Below, in pieces: positions 52,774 through 60,345 of a stretch of 64,000 bases of DNA. Each line of letters begins with the position of its first letter. The stretch's first letter is position 1. Made by a program: the position numbers and the translations under genes. Under the pieces are notes generated by a model. It was not told the origin of the DNA. It worked only from the letters and a program-made list of their open reading frames with translations, and ran no database searches. The stretch spans positions 1 to 64,000 of the forward strand of contig CAMYYI010000001.1 in the NCBI GenBank assembly GCA_947303465.1, in the 5' to 3' direction. This DNA comes from an uncultured Bacteroidales bacterium (GTDB taxonomy: Bacteria > Bacteroidota > Bacteroidia > Bacteroidales > UBA932).

Positions 52774-54153
52774 ATGAGACTGTACACGCTGACTTCCGAC
52801 TTACATGGCGAACTTGCCCACAACGCTCATAACGAGCAGTTTATCAGGGATATAGAAGAGGCCATAGGAGAGACTTTCGATTACCGCGAGAGCGACTTCT
52901 CCGATTACGGCGCCGCGGGGGATGTGATATATGTGCGTACCGGCGGCACGGAGGGCATCTTCCGAGAGGTGTTTAAGGGCCATGAAGGCGCCCGCGTGAG
53001 GCTGCTGACCAGCGGCCAAAGCAATTCACTGGCCGCGTCCATGGAAATCCTGAGCTGGCTGAACCAGCAGGGCCTGGACGGCGAGATTATTCATGGTTCA
53101 GTGAAGGAAATTGCAAACGAGCTCATGAGATATTATCCGTCCAGTGTAAGGACTTCACCTTCTCTGATACGGCGTTTCTCCGGTCGTAAAGTCCTGGCAG
53201 GAAAGCGTTTCGGAGTCATTGGCAAACCGTCTGACTGGCTGATCAGCAGCAGTGTAGACTATGCCAAGGTCCGCAAGACCCTCGGCGCTGAGATCATAGA
53301 TATTCCGATGACGGAGCTCCTCAGCGCTGTAAAGGGCCAGGAGGCGTTGGGGGCGACAACCTTCGCTTCGCTCATCCCTCCCACGCCAGACGGCGTGGGC
53401 CTCTCCCATCTCTCCGAGATTTCGTTTCCCCCTGTAGTCCCCCAGGGGACATCTGCCCTTCGGGGTGGCCATGGGCGGCCACAGGTTGCTGCCCCCAATG
53501 CCTCCTGGCCATGTGCGCTGAAGGCACTGAACGAACCGAAATACGGCAAGTCGTTGACGGACAAGGATATGGAAGGGGCGCTGATAATCTATGCGGCGCT
53601 GAAGCAGCTAGTCGCAAAGTATCACCTGGACGGCTTTACGCTCCGTTGCTTCGACCTTCTGACCACCGTTCATAATACCGGCTGCCTCGCCCTTTCGCTT
53701 CTGAATTCTGAAGGCATCATAGCCACCTGCGAAGGCGACATCCCCGCCATGCTCTCAATGGCCATCACCCGCATCAAGTACGGAAAATCCGGCTTCCAGG
53801 TTAACCTTTCCCGCATTTCCGGCGGCAATTTCCTCTTCGCCCACTGCACCATACCTCTCGATATGGTCTCCGACTACTGCTACGACACCCATTTCGAGTC
53901 CGGCATAGGAGTAGCCATTCACGGCATACTGCCCGTAGGCCCCGCGCGCCTGTTCAAGCTCGGCGCCGACCTCGAGCACTGCATAGACGAGCGCGTGAAC
54001 ATCATAGACAACCCTTACGGAAACAATCTCTGCCGTACGCAGGTAGTAGTGCGCAGCTGGGCGGACAGGGACAAAGAGGTAGGAAAAGATGCCCTGCGCA
54101 ACTATATGCTGCACGAGCCCCTGGGCAATCATCACATTCTGATCACTCAGTAG
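52774..54153 (+). CDS. L-fucose/arabinose isomerase-like protein with in-frame palindromic insert
   Basis: 459 residues. N-terminal sugar-isomerase-like domain: YVRTGGTEGIF, LTSGQSNSLAASMEILSWLNQQG, GKRFGVIGKPSDWLI. C-terminal domain: FTLRCFDLLTTVHNTGCLALSLLNSEGIIATCEGDIPAML and NFLFAHCTIPLDM, which match the fucose-isomerase C-terminal fold (Glu/Asp metal ligands plausible in CEGDIP). Residues about 184-249 are encoded by a palindromic repeat (53322-53520) and read as low-complexity sequence (GATTFASLIPPTPDGVGLS...). The frame stays open through it, so the product is not truncated. No substrate is known for this uncharacterised family. The insert sits between the two domains. Confidence 0.8.
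   Translation: MRLYTLTSDLHGELAHNAHNEQFIRDIEEAIGETFDYRESDFSDYGAAGDVIYVRTGGTEGIFREVFKGHEGARVRLLTSGQSNSLAASMEILSWLNQQGLDGEIIHGSVKEIANELMRYYPSSVRTSPSLIRRFSGRKVLAGKRFGVIGKPSDWLISSSVDYAKVRKTLGAEIIDIPMTELLSAVKGQEALGATTFASLIPPTPDGVGLSHLSEISFPPVVPQGTSALRGGHGRPQVAAPNASWPCALKALNEPKYGKSLTDKDMEGALIIYAALKQLVAKYHLDGFTLRCFDLLTTVHNTGCLALSLLNSEGIIATCEGDIPAMLSMAITRIKYGKSGFQVNLSRISGGNFLFAHCTIPLDMVSDYCYDTHFESGIGVAIHGILPVGPARLFKLGADLEHCIDERVNIIDNPYGNNLCRTQVVVRSWADRDKEVGKDALRNYMLHEPLGNHHILITQ
53322..53520. repeat. Palindromic element inserted in frame in the isomerase-like gene
   Basis: Core terminal inverted repeats 53341-53361 and 53484-53504 match at 18 of 21 positions, are extended by GGCCAG/CTGGCC and, after a short unpaired stretch, by CAGCGC/GCGCTG, giving about 199 bp overall. 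The interior matches the 44.5-kb element on the opposite strand. It contributes about 55-66 residues to the host protein without a stop or frameshift, recalling the palindromic elements that insert in frame in Rickettsia genes. No transposase is present. Confidence 0.8.
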
Positions 54154-54175
54154 GCAACATATCCGGAAAGAGCAC

Positions 54176-54204
54176 AAAAAAAAAGGCGCGGGATTCCTCG
54201 CGTC
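54176..54204 (-). terminator. Hairpin terminator for the Cys-rich lipoprotein gene
   Basis: On the minus strand a GC-rich imperfect stem (GACGCGAGG...CCGCGCC, one mismatch) is followed by nine T. It lies 31 nt after the stop at 54235. It may also serve the converging plus-strand gene. Confidence 0.7.
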
Positions 54205-54234
54205 TTCTTCTTTTCGGTCTTGCTGGTCTGAATC

Positions 54235-54444
54235 TTATTCAGCCTTCTCGCAATTCTCAGCGTTCTCGCAATTCTCGCAGGTCTGGCCCTCGGCGCACTC
54301 GCCGCAGCAGCACTTGGTGGAATCGCAAACTTCCTCGACAGCGGCCTCGGCCTCACCTTCGGCAGCCTTGTTGCCACAGTTGTTGCAGCAGCAGGAGCTA
54401 AGGCAGAAAGCGGCGATAGCAAGAGAAATGATAAGCTTCTTCAT
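54235..54444 (-). CDS. Cysteine-rich mini-lipoprotein of unknown function
   Basis: 69 residues. Lipoprotein-like signal MKKLIISLAIAAFCLSSC, then a short mature part with some 12 cysteines in clusters (SCCCNNCGNK; CDSTKCCCGEC; TCENCENAENCEKAE) and many Glu. It could bind metal in a metallothionein-like way or become a disulfide- or heme-related surface protein, but no family was recognised. It has a complete promoter (54480-54510) and its own terminator, so it is an independent, probably well expressed gene. Confidence 0.75.
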   Translation of the reverse strand: MKKLIISLAIAAFCLSSCCCNNCGNKAAEGEAEAAVEEVCDSTKCCCGECAEGQTCENCENAENCEKAE

Positions 54445-54471
54445 GGTTTTAAAAAATTTTAATAATACTAA

Positions 54472-54984
54472 CTAGCGCGCAAAGGTAGAAAGTTTTTTCG
54501 GATATTCAAATACCTCCATGTCTTTTACTGCACCTTCTTCTATCTTGAATCTCAATGCAGTACGCACTAACTGCCATCCCTGGAGCCCTGCAGCACCGGG
54601 GTTGATATATAACAGGGAGTACTTCTCATCCCGCATGACTTTGAGAATATGAGAGTGCCCGCAGATGAAGACATCCGGCTTGTGCTTGTTTATCAGGGCC
54701 TGTGCGGAAGGATAATAATGCCCCGGAGAGCCGCCGATATGAGTCATGAGTACCGTTAGTCCCTGGAGCTTGAGCACCTGGGCCTCGGGATACTGATAGC
54801 GTATGGAAGATCCGTCGCAGTTGCCGTAAACGCCCACTACCGGCTTGAACGCCGCAATGTCTTCCGCAAAGGCAATATCGCCGCCCCAGTCGCCTGCATG
54901 CCATATCACATCCACCGGCGCCAAGAACTCCCTGAACGCGTCATCAAACACTCCGTGAGTATCGGAAATAAGACCTATGTACAT
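54472..54984 (-). CDS. YfcE/MJ0936-type metallophosphoesterase
   Basis: 170 residues of the calcineurin-like fold: SDTHGVFDD (D-x-H), HAGDWGG (GD), GNCDG (GN-D), THIGG (H) and CGHSHI (GH-x-H), the complete dimetal site. Such enzymes hydrolyse phosphodiesters in vitro; the natural substrate is unclear. Starts on the TGATG overlap with the Sua5-type gene above it and is the last gene of the mutL operon. A promoter for the next gene (54480-54510) overlaps its 3' end. Confidence 0.9.
   Translation of the reverse strand: MYIGLISDTHGVFDDAFREFLAPVDVIWHAGDWGGDIAFAEDIAAFKPVVGVYGNCDGSSIRYQYPEAQVLKLQGLTVLMTHIGGSPGHYYPSAQALINKHKPDVFICGHSHILKVMRDEKYSLLYINPGAAGLQGWQLVRTALRFKIEEGAVKDMEVFEYPKKLSTFAR
54480..54510 (-). 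promoter_or_regulatory. Bacteroidetes-type promoter for the Cys-rich lipoprotein gene
   Basis: Minus strand TTTG (54507-54510), a 19-nt spacer and TACCTTTG (54480-54487), both perfect matches. It lies inside the 3' end of the phosphoesterase gene. Confidence 0.78.
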
Positions 54985-55547
54985 CAGGCACGGATTATTT
55001 CCACCTCGCCGCGGAGGCCAAGTTTGATGATTTGGGAAGCCCGCCCCGTTGCGCCCGCCTCATACTTACGGGGAGCGCACCAATCGGCCGCAGACACAAT
55101 CGCAGGGTCGATTTCGGCATAACAGGAAGGCGTGGGCTCGCCGGAAACGTTTGCGGAAGTGGACACCAGAGGCCGGCGGAAGCGGCGTGCCAGTTCCCGG
55201 CAGAAATCGCTCTGAGGAATACGTATCCCCACGGAGCCGTCTTCTGCCACCACAATGGGGGCCAGCCCCTGCGCGCCCGGATAAACTATGGTCATGGGGG
55301 CATCGTTCACCTCCACCAGATCTATCGCTATAGAGGGAATCTGCTTTATGTATCTGGCCACCATGTCCAGGTCGGCCGCCAGCAGCACCAGCGATTTGGC
55401 CTCGCTGCGCCGCTTGATTTTGAATACCCTGGCCACGGCAGCCTCATTGGTGGCGTCACAGCCCAGACCCCATACGGTGTCGGTAGGATAAAGAATCACC
55501 CCGCCGTCCTTCAGGACCCGGACGGCCTCTTCAATCACCTCTCTCAT
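54984..55547 (-). CDS. Sua5/YciO/YrdC-family threonylcarbamoyl-AMP synthase
   Basis: 187 residues from the ATG at 55547 (MREVIEEAVRVLKDGG). YrdC-fold motifs KDGGVILYPTDTVWGLGCDATNEAAVARVFKIKRR (KxR-type, split), MTIVYPG, RIPQSDFC and PLVSTSANVSGEPTPSCYAEID are present, as expected for the TsaC role in tRNA t6A synthesis. The start overlaps the rhomboid stop by 4 nt. Alternative YciO-type function cannot be excluded. Confidence 0.88.
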   Translation of the reverse strand: MREVIEEAVRVLKDGGVILYPTDTVWGLGCDATNEAAVARVFKIKRRSEAKSLVLLAADLDMVARYIKQIPSIAIDLVEVNDAPMTIVYPGAQGLAPIVVAEDGSVGIRIPQSDFCRELARRFRRPLVSTSANVSGEPTPSCYAEIDPAIVSAADWCAPRKYEAGATGRASQIIKLGLRGEVEIIRA

Positions 55548-56236
55548 AAGACTTCCTGATCGAAGAGCACGCCCCTGCGCCTCCACCATTTAATCATCAG
55601 CCAGCCTATCAGCATGCCGCCCAGATGCGCGAAGTGGGCTATTCCGTCTGCCCATCCGGCCACTCCGGTAAAGAGCTCGATGGCGGCAAAGATAACCACC
55701 ATCCATTTGGCACTCAGGGTAATGGGCGGGAACAGCAGGGTCATGCGGGAATCCGGGAACAACATGGCGTAACCCATCAGCACACCGTAAATGGCTCCGG
55801 AGGCGCCCACAGTAGGCGTGGACTTGAGCGCAATGATGCCCTTGAGGGCGGCTGCCGAGTCGGAACTCAGGAAGGACTGCATCTCTATGTACTGGGTGAG
55901 CATCTGCAGGCCGGCGGCACCGAGTCCGCACACAAAGTAGAACAGCAGGAATTTCTTGCTGCCTATTATGCGCTCCACCACCACACCGAAGATGAACAGG
56001 GTGTACATGTTGAAGAAAATGTGCCAGAAGCCTCCGTGCATGAACATGTGCGTAACCGGCTGCCACCAGCGGAAATACGCCGAGCTGGGATAGAACAGGC
56101 CGAACGTCCTGATCATGAAATCCTCGTTGAAGAGGGTAGCCACGAACACCAGGACGTTGATAATTATCAGGTTCTTGGTGACTTTGGGCACATTGGAGAA
56201 CGGCCCTCTCTGGCTCTCTTGGTAATAGTATGACAT
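55544..56236 (-). CDS. Rhomboid-family intramembrane serine protease
   Basis: 230 residues, about six membrane helices. The catalytic Ser is in GASGAIYGVLMGYAML and the catalytic His in FAHLGGMLIGWLM; the conserved WWQPVTHMFMHGGFWHIFFNMYTLFIFG segment (HxxxN) is intact. It cleaves membrane proteins within or near the bilayer; targets unknown. The sequence keeps every catalytic element, so it is probably active. Located between mutL (4-nt gap) and the Sua5-type gene, which it overlaps. Confidence 0.94.
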   Translation of the reverse strand: MSYYYQESQRGPFSNVPKVTKNLIIINVLVFVATLFNEDFMIRTFGLFYPSSAYFRWWQPVTHMFMHGGFWHIFFNMYTLFIFGVVVERIIGSKKFLLFYFVCGLGAAGLQMLTQYIEMQSFLSSDSAAALKGIIALKSTPTVGASGAIYGVLMGYAMLFPDSRMTLLFPPITLSAKWMVVIFAAIELFTGVAGWADGIAHFAHLGGMLIGWLMIKWWRRRGVLFDQEVL

Positions 56237-56240
56237 ATAC

Positions 56241-58064
56241 TTAGAATCTCTTGTCTATTTCGTCCACCGGCAGTACGGAGACCACACGGCGGCCGTTGAA
56301 AGTGAATTCCGGATTGTCGCTCTGGAAAAGAGCGTCCAGAAGACGCATGGCGGCCAGAGGAGTCTCCGGAGCGGATGCGTTAAGCGCCCCGAGCATGGCG
56401 AATTTGGCTGCGGTCTTCTGCCGCATCACCTCTTCCAGCGCCGGGCCCAGGTCGGAAAGTATGAGCAGCAGGTCGCCCACCATCTGCTCCACCTTGCCGG
56501 ACTCGCAGCTGTAGCCCTCCGGAACGCCGGCAACGCATACCGAGTCCTCGCCGGCCGGCTGAATGTCGAAGCCCAGGCTGGCAAGCATGGCGGCATGCTC
56601 CTCGAACAGGAGGCACTGCTGCACGCCCACCTGTACCTGAACCGGGAACAGCGCCGTCTGGGTAACGTGCTCCCCGGACGAAAGCGCCTTCAGCGCACGC
56701 TCGTAAAGAAGCCTCTCCCAGGCGCGCCTGATGTTCACTATCATGAGCCCGGAAGGAGACTTGCGCACTATATATTTGCCCTGGACGATGAGCACGTCCT
56801 GCTCTGAAGGAGCCTGCTGGAAAAGCCTGCCGTAATCCTGATGGCCTGCGGAAAGGCCGCCGCCCGAATAGGGGGCGCCGCCGCCAAAGCCTGTGCTGCG
56901 GCTCCCTGATGGCTGCTGATCGAAGCCGGGGAAGGGCACGTCGTCAAAGGGATTGAAACCTGAATCTGGCTCGAAAGCCGGCGAGAGCTTTTCCGCCTTG
57001 TACTCCTCGAAACTGCGGCCGAGCTGGGGCAGGTCAACAGCGCCCTCGCGCTCGAAATCCAGGCCGGCGCTGAAGCTGTTGCGTCCCAGGCCCTCCCGCA
57101 CACAGGCGCTGAGTACCTGGAATATGACGTTGTCGTCCTCGAACTTTATCTCAGTCTTGGTAGGATGGATGTTCACGTCCACCGCAGTAGGGTCCACCTC
57201 CAGGAAAATAAAGTAGGAAGGGGTGAGACCTTCCGGTACGAACTCTTCGTAGGCCCTCATAACTGCCTTGTGCAGATAGGGGCTGCGGAAGTAACGGCCG
57301 TCCACAAAGAAATACTGGTTCCCGAGGGCCTTGCGGGCGCTCTCCGGGCGGCCGGCAAAGCCGCTTATCTTAACCACGGAAGTATCTGCGGAAAGGTCTA
57401 CCATTTCTCCGGCCACAGTCCTGCCCAACAGGTCCATAATACGGAATTTCAGCGATTTGGCCGGCTTGAGCACATATATCTCACGGCCGTTGTGACTGAG
57501 GCTGAAGCCTATGTCAGGACGGGGTATGGCCACGCGGGTAAACTCTTCCACTATATGCTTGAACTCCACCTGGTCCGACTTGAGGAACTTCCTCCGCGCG
57601 GGGGTGTTGTAGAAGAGATTGCGTACTGCAAAATTGGACCCCTGGGGAGTTGCGACGGAAGAAGTCTTGACAGGGGCGTCGCCGCCTATGACAACCTGGG
57701 TGCCGGTCTCGTCTCCGGCACGGCGGGTGCGCAGAGTAACCTGCGATACCGCCGCAATGCTGGCCAGGGCCTCCCCGCGGAAACCGTAGGTCTGAATGCG
57801 CTCCAGATCGGCTGCGGTGGCTATTTTGGAGGTAGCGTGGCGCTCGAAGCACAGGACGGCGTCGGATGGGCTCATTCCAGCCCCGTTGTCTATGACCTGA
57901 ATCAGGGTGCGTCCGGCATCGGTAATCACCACGTCCACCTGGGTGGCTCCGGCATCTACCGCGTTCTCCATCAGCTCCTTGACCACGGACGCAGGCCTCT
58001 GTACCACCTCTCCGGCGGCAATCATGTTGGAAATCCTGGCGGGCAGTACTTTAAGGCGTCCCAT
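56241..58064 (-). CDS. mutL: DNA mismatch repair protein MutL with a degraded endonuclease motif
   Basis: 607 residues. The N-terminal GHKL ATPase is complete: MENAVDAGATQVDVVITD, IDNGAGM, TYGFRGEALASI, NLFYNTPARRKFLK. Residues about 315-400 are a low-complexity linker (NPFDDVPFPGFDQQPSGSRS). In the C-terminal domain, the place expected to hold the endonuclease motif DQHA(x)2E reads MIVNIRRAWERLLYE, so the Asp, Gln and His are lost (N, I, R). The end (FTFNGRRVVSVLPVDEIDKRF) is a normal family ending. It may thus work by matchmaking without cutting. Second gene of a minus-strand operon. Confidence 0.93.
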   Translation of the reverse strand: MGRLKVLPARISNMIAAGEVVQRPASVVKELMENAVDAGATQVDVVITDAGRTLIQVIDNGAGMSPSDAVLCFERHATSKIATAADLERIQTYGFRGEALASIAAVSQVTLRTRRAGDETGTQVVIGGDAPVKTSSVATPQGSNFAVRNLFYNTPARRKFLKSDQVEFKHIVEEFTRVAIPRPDIGFSLSHNGREIYVLKPAKSLKFRIMDLLGRTVAGEMVDLSADTSVVKISGFAGRPESARKALGNQYFFVDGRYFRSPYLHKAVMRAYEEFVPEGLTPSYFIFLEVDPTAVDVNIHPTKTEIKFEDDNVIFQVLSACVREGLGRNSFSAGLDFEREGAVDLPQLGRSFEEYKAEKLSPAFEPDSGFNPFDDVPFPGFDQQPSGSRSTGFGGGAPYSGGGLSAGHQDYGRLFQQAPSEQDVLIVQGKYIVRKSPSGLMIVNIRRAWERLLYERALKALSSGEHVTQTALFPVQVQVGVQQCLLFEEHAAMLASLGFDIQPAGEDSVCVAGVPEGYSCESGKVEQMVGDLLLILSDLGPALEEVMRQKTAAKFAMLGALNASAPETPLAAMRLLDALFQSDNPEFTFNGRRVVSVLPVDEIDKRF

Positions 58065-58068
58065 GGGC

Positions 58069-58371
58069 TTAAAGCATCTGGTAGAATTTGGCGATGAACC
58101 ACAGCACGGCGACTATCAGCAGCAGCGTGATTATGCCTATGACAGTCTGCACCTTGCCCATGTGGCTGCGACTGCGGCGGTAGGCCCCGTCGCGCAGCGA
58201 ACCCTGGATGTACGAGCCGGGCACATAGGTACCCTTCGCCTTCTCCTTCTCCAGTGTGCCGTCGACGGCTCCGAACATCTGTTTGCGCTTCTCCTCTTCG
58301 GGATCGTAATATATTGGTTTGTAGTTGAATACGCGATGTTCACCCTCGCCGAAAAAATTAAAAAGTGCCAT
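58069..58371 (-). CDS. Small tail-anchored membrane protein of unknown function
   Basis: 100 residues: a charged cytosolic part (KPIYYDPEEEKRKQMFG, EKEKAKGTYVPGSYIQGSLRDGAYRRSRSHM) and one C-terminal membrane helix (about 75-95, VIGIITLLLIVAVLWFIAKFY). Similar small proteins lie before mutL in other Bacteroidales, from memory, without a known role. The first gene of the mutL operon, 4 nt before mutL, with a -7 box 7 nt before its ATG. Confidence 0.75.
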   Translation of the reverse strand: MALFNFFGEGEHRVFNYKPIYYDPEEEKRKQMFGAVDGTLEKEKAKGTYVPGSYIQGSLRDGAYRRSRSHMGKVQTVIGIITLLLIVAVLWFIAKFYQML

Positions 58372-58378
58372 GATTGCA

Positions 58379-58386
58379 CAAAGTTA
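58379..58386 (-). promoter_or_regulatory. -7 box for the mutL operon
   Basis: Minus strand TAACTTTG, perfect TAnnTTTG, 7 nt before the ATG at 58371. It shares the 41-bp divergent intergenic region with the plus-strand box at 58401. Confidence 0.5.
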
Positions 58387-58400
58387 GTGTTTATTTTTTA

Positions 58401-58408
58401 TATTTTTG
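58401..58408 (+). promoter_or_regulatory. -7 box placed for leaderless transcription of the YhhN gene
   Basis: TATTTTTG-catt-ATG: perfect TAnnTTTG with 4 nt to the start codon at 58413. Confidence 0.55.
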
Positions 58409-58412
58409 CATT

Positions 58413-59129
58413 ATGAAAACACTGAAACTATGGCTGATTCCCGCGGCCTTCTATGCCGTGGCGTGCGCACTGAACCTCATAGGCTGCCTCAGCGACGGAC
58501 CGCTGGAGCGCTTCGTTAAACCCGCCCTGCTTCCACTGCTGTGCGCTACCACCCTGGCATACCTGCTGTCGTCCGGCGTAAGCATTTCCGGCAAAGCTGC
58601 AAAATACACCGCGCTTCTGATTACCGGGCAGCTCTTCGGTTTTGCCGGGGACACCATGCTGCTGGGCAGCGGATTCGCTTACTTCGCCGGCGGAATAGGT
58701 TTGTTCCTCATCGGGCACCTGTTCTATATCTGCCTGTTCGGCGGCATTTCCTGGAAGGTACTCAAGCCGCTGCATTGGGCGCTCGCCCTGGCCTGCATGC
58801 TGGCGGCTACCGCCGGTCTTATTCTCGCCATTGGAGTAGAAGGGGCAATGCTCGCCCCCATGGGCATTTACGGATTCGTGCTTACCGTGCTGATTTTCAG
58901 CGGACTTGCCGGAGTTTTAAGGCCCGGCAGCGTAAGCGTCGGCAATCGGGCCACCTGGTGTATCATACTTTGCGGAGCCCTGCTTTTCACCTTCTCCGAC
59001 GCCCTCATCGCCGTGCGCAACTTCGGCGGCCTGAGCCCCTTCATGGGAGGGTTTGTAGTCATGTTCACGTACCTTATCGCCCAGACCCTCCTTGCCATAG
59101 GAGGAATAAGGCTGATTTTGAATAAATAA
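58413..59129 (+). CDS. YhhN-family (TMEM86/lysoplasmalogenase-like) membrane protein
   Basis: 238 residues from the ATG at 58413 (MKTLKLWLIPAAFYAVACALN); the upstream extension in frame lies in the promoter. Around eight hydrophobic helices (e.g. KPALLPLLCATTLAYLL, LFGFAGDTMLLG, FLIGHLFYICLF, LFTFSDALIAVRNFG). The KP...GDxxL...GHxxYxxxF...SDxxLA pattern matches the YhhN family, whose eukaryotic member hydrolyses lysoplasmalogens. Bacterial substrates are less clear. The gene ends 15 nt before the XylR-type regulator on the same strand, so partial read-through is possible. Confidence 0.85.
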   Translation: MKTLKLWLIPAAFYAVACALNLIGCLSDGPLERFVKPALLPLLCATTLAYLLSSGVSISGKAAKYTALLITGQLFGFAGDTMLLGSGFAYFAGGIGLFLIGHLFYICLFGGISWKVLKPLHWALALACMLAATAGLILAIGVEGAMLAPMGIYGFVLTVLIFSGLAGVLRPGSVSVGNRATWCIILCGALLFTFSDALIAVRNFGGLSPFMGGFVVMFTYLIAQTLLAIGGIRLILNK

Positions 59130-59144
59130 ACATCTGCTGAGAAT

Positions 59145-60311
59145 ATGCGCTTGCTCTTTATCACTGATTTTACGGAGCAGTTCGCTTACCGCATGCTCCG
59201 GGGCGTTCTTCAGTACGCCGAAGAAACAGAGCCATGGGTAGTGTGCAGAATGCCGCCTGCGTACAAGAAACAGGTTGGCATCGAAGGGGTTATAGCCTGG
59301 GCCAAGTGCTGGAAGGCAGATGTAGTGATAGGTCAGTTCTATCCCGACGACGACGTCGAGCTGTTCAAGAAAGAGGGCATCGTGGTCATGGCCCAGGACT
59401 ATATCGCCAAGTTCAGCAACATACCAAACATAACCGCAGACTACGACCTTACCGGCGCCATGGTTGCAAGCCGTTTCCTGGCCAGAGGCTTCCAGAACTT
59501 TGCTTTCTTTGGCTACAACAATGTCTGCTGGTCCGACGAACGACTCGCCGGTTTTCGCAAACGCATAGAAGAGGCCGGTTTCGGCAACAACCTGCACCTC
59601 TATAACGAGCAGCATATAGACAACCTCTGGGCCTACGACCTGCCCATGCTCTCCGACTGGCTGAAGAGACTGCCCAAACCCGTGGCCATCATGGCCTGCG
59701 ACGACACCCAGGGCGTTATTCTCCTTCAGGCCTGCAATTCCTTTGGCATAAAGATTCCGTCAGAGGTGGCTCTGATGGGTGTAGATAACGATGAGGTTCT
59801 CTGCAACCTCTCAAGCCCGGCCCTGTCTTCCGTGAACATAGATATCGAAGGCGGCGGATACAATGCCGCCAGGCTCGCCGAGCGCATGGTACGCAACCAC
59901 GTGTTCGAAGCGGAAGACGTGGTTCTGCGGCCTCTGAGCATTGTCAGCAGAATGTCCTCCAGCATATTCGCCACCAAGGATACTGCAGTTCTTACCGCCC
60001 TGCAGTTCATAAGCGCCAACTTAGATAAGAAAATACTTGTAGAAGACGTTCTGAGACAGGTTCCGCTGTCCCGTCGGCTGCTTGAGCAGAGGTTCCTGAA
60101 AGTGACCGGAACCACCATCTACAAATATATCAGCGAGATGCGAATGGACCGTTTTGCCGAGCTTCTTCTATCCAGCAAAGAGTCCATTGCCAACATTGCT
60201 GCAAAGATGGACGAGTCCGATACAAAGAGCATCTCTCGCCGTTTCCTGGCACTGAAAGGATGCACCCCGTCAGAATTCAGAATGCGAGAATTGCGTAAAA
60301 TGGGTGTATAA
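59145..60311 (+). CDS. XylR-type transcriptional regulator (periplasmic-binding-like + AraC HTH)
   Basis: 388 residues. Residues about 1-275 have a LacI/periplasmic-binding-like fold (MRLLFITDFTEQFAYRMLRGVLQYA; GVDNDEVLCNLSSPALSSVNIDIEGGGYNAARLAERM); the rest is an AraC-type double helix-turn-helix (DVLRQVPLSRRLLEQRFLKVTGTTIYKYI; SIANIAAKMDESDTKSISRRFLALKGCTPSEF). This is the domain order of E. coli XylR, so the effector is likely a sugar. It lies upstream of the operator and the ROK kinase-GH2 pair, which it probably controls. Confidence 0.9.
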   Translation: MRLLFITDFTEQFAYRMLRGVLQYAEETEPWVVCRMPPAYKKQVGIEGVIAWAKCWKADVVIGQFYPDDDVELFKKEGIVVMAQDYIAKFSNIPNITADYDLTGAMVASRFLARGFQNFAFFGYNNVCWSDERLAGFRKRIEEAGFGNNLHLYNEQHIDNLWAYDLPMLSDWLKRLPKPVAIMACDDTQGVILLQACNSFGIKIPSEVALMGVDNDEVLCNLSSPALSSVNIDIEGGGYNAARLAERMVRNHVFEAEDVVLRPLSIVSRMSSSIFATKDTAVLTALQFISANLDKKILVEDVLRQVPLSRRLLEQRFLKVTGTTIYKYISEMRMDRFAELLLSSKESIANIAAKMDESDTKSISRRFLALKGCTPSEFRMRELRKMGV

Positions 60312-60345
60312 TTACGCAAATTTCGCACTCTCCTAGCCGTGCTTT

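Noticed and set aside
54147..54422. Second frame over the Cys-rich lipoprotein gene
   Set aside because: It has no signal peptide or promoter of its own, is Ala/Arg-rich from frame shadowing, and runs through the terminator.
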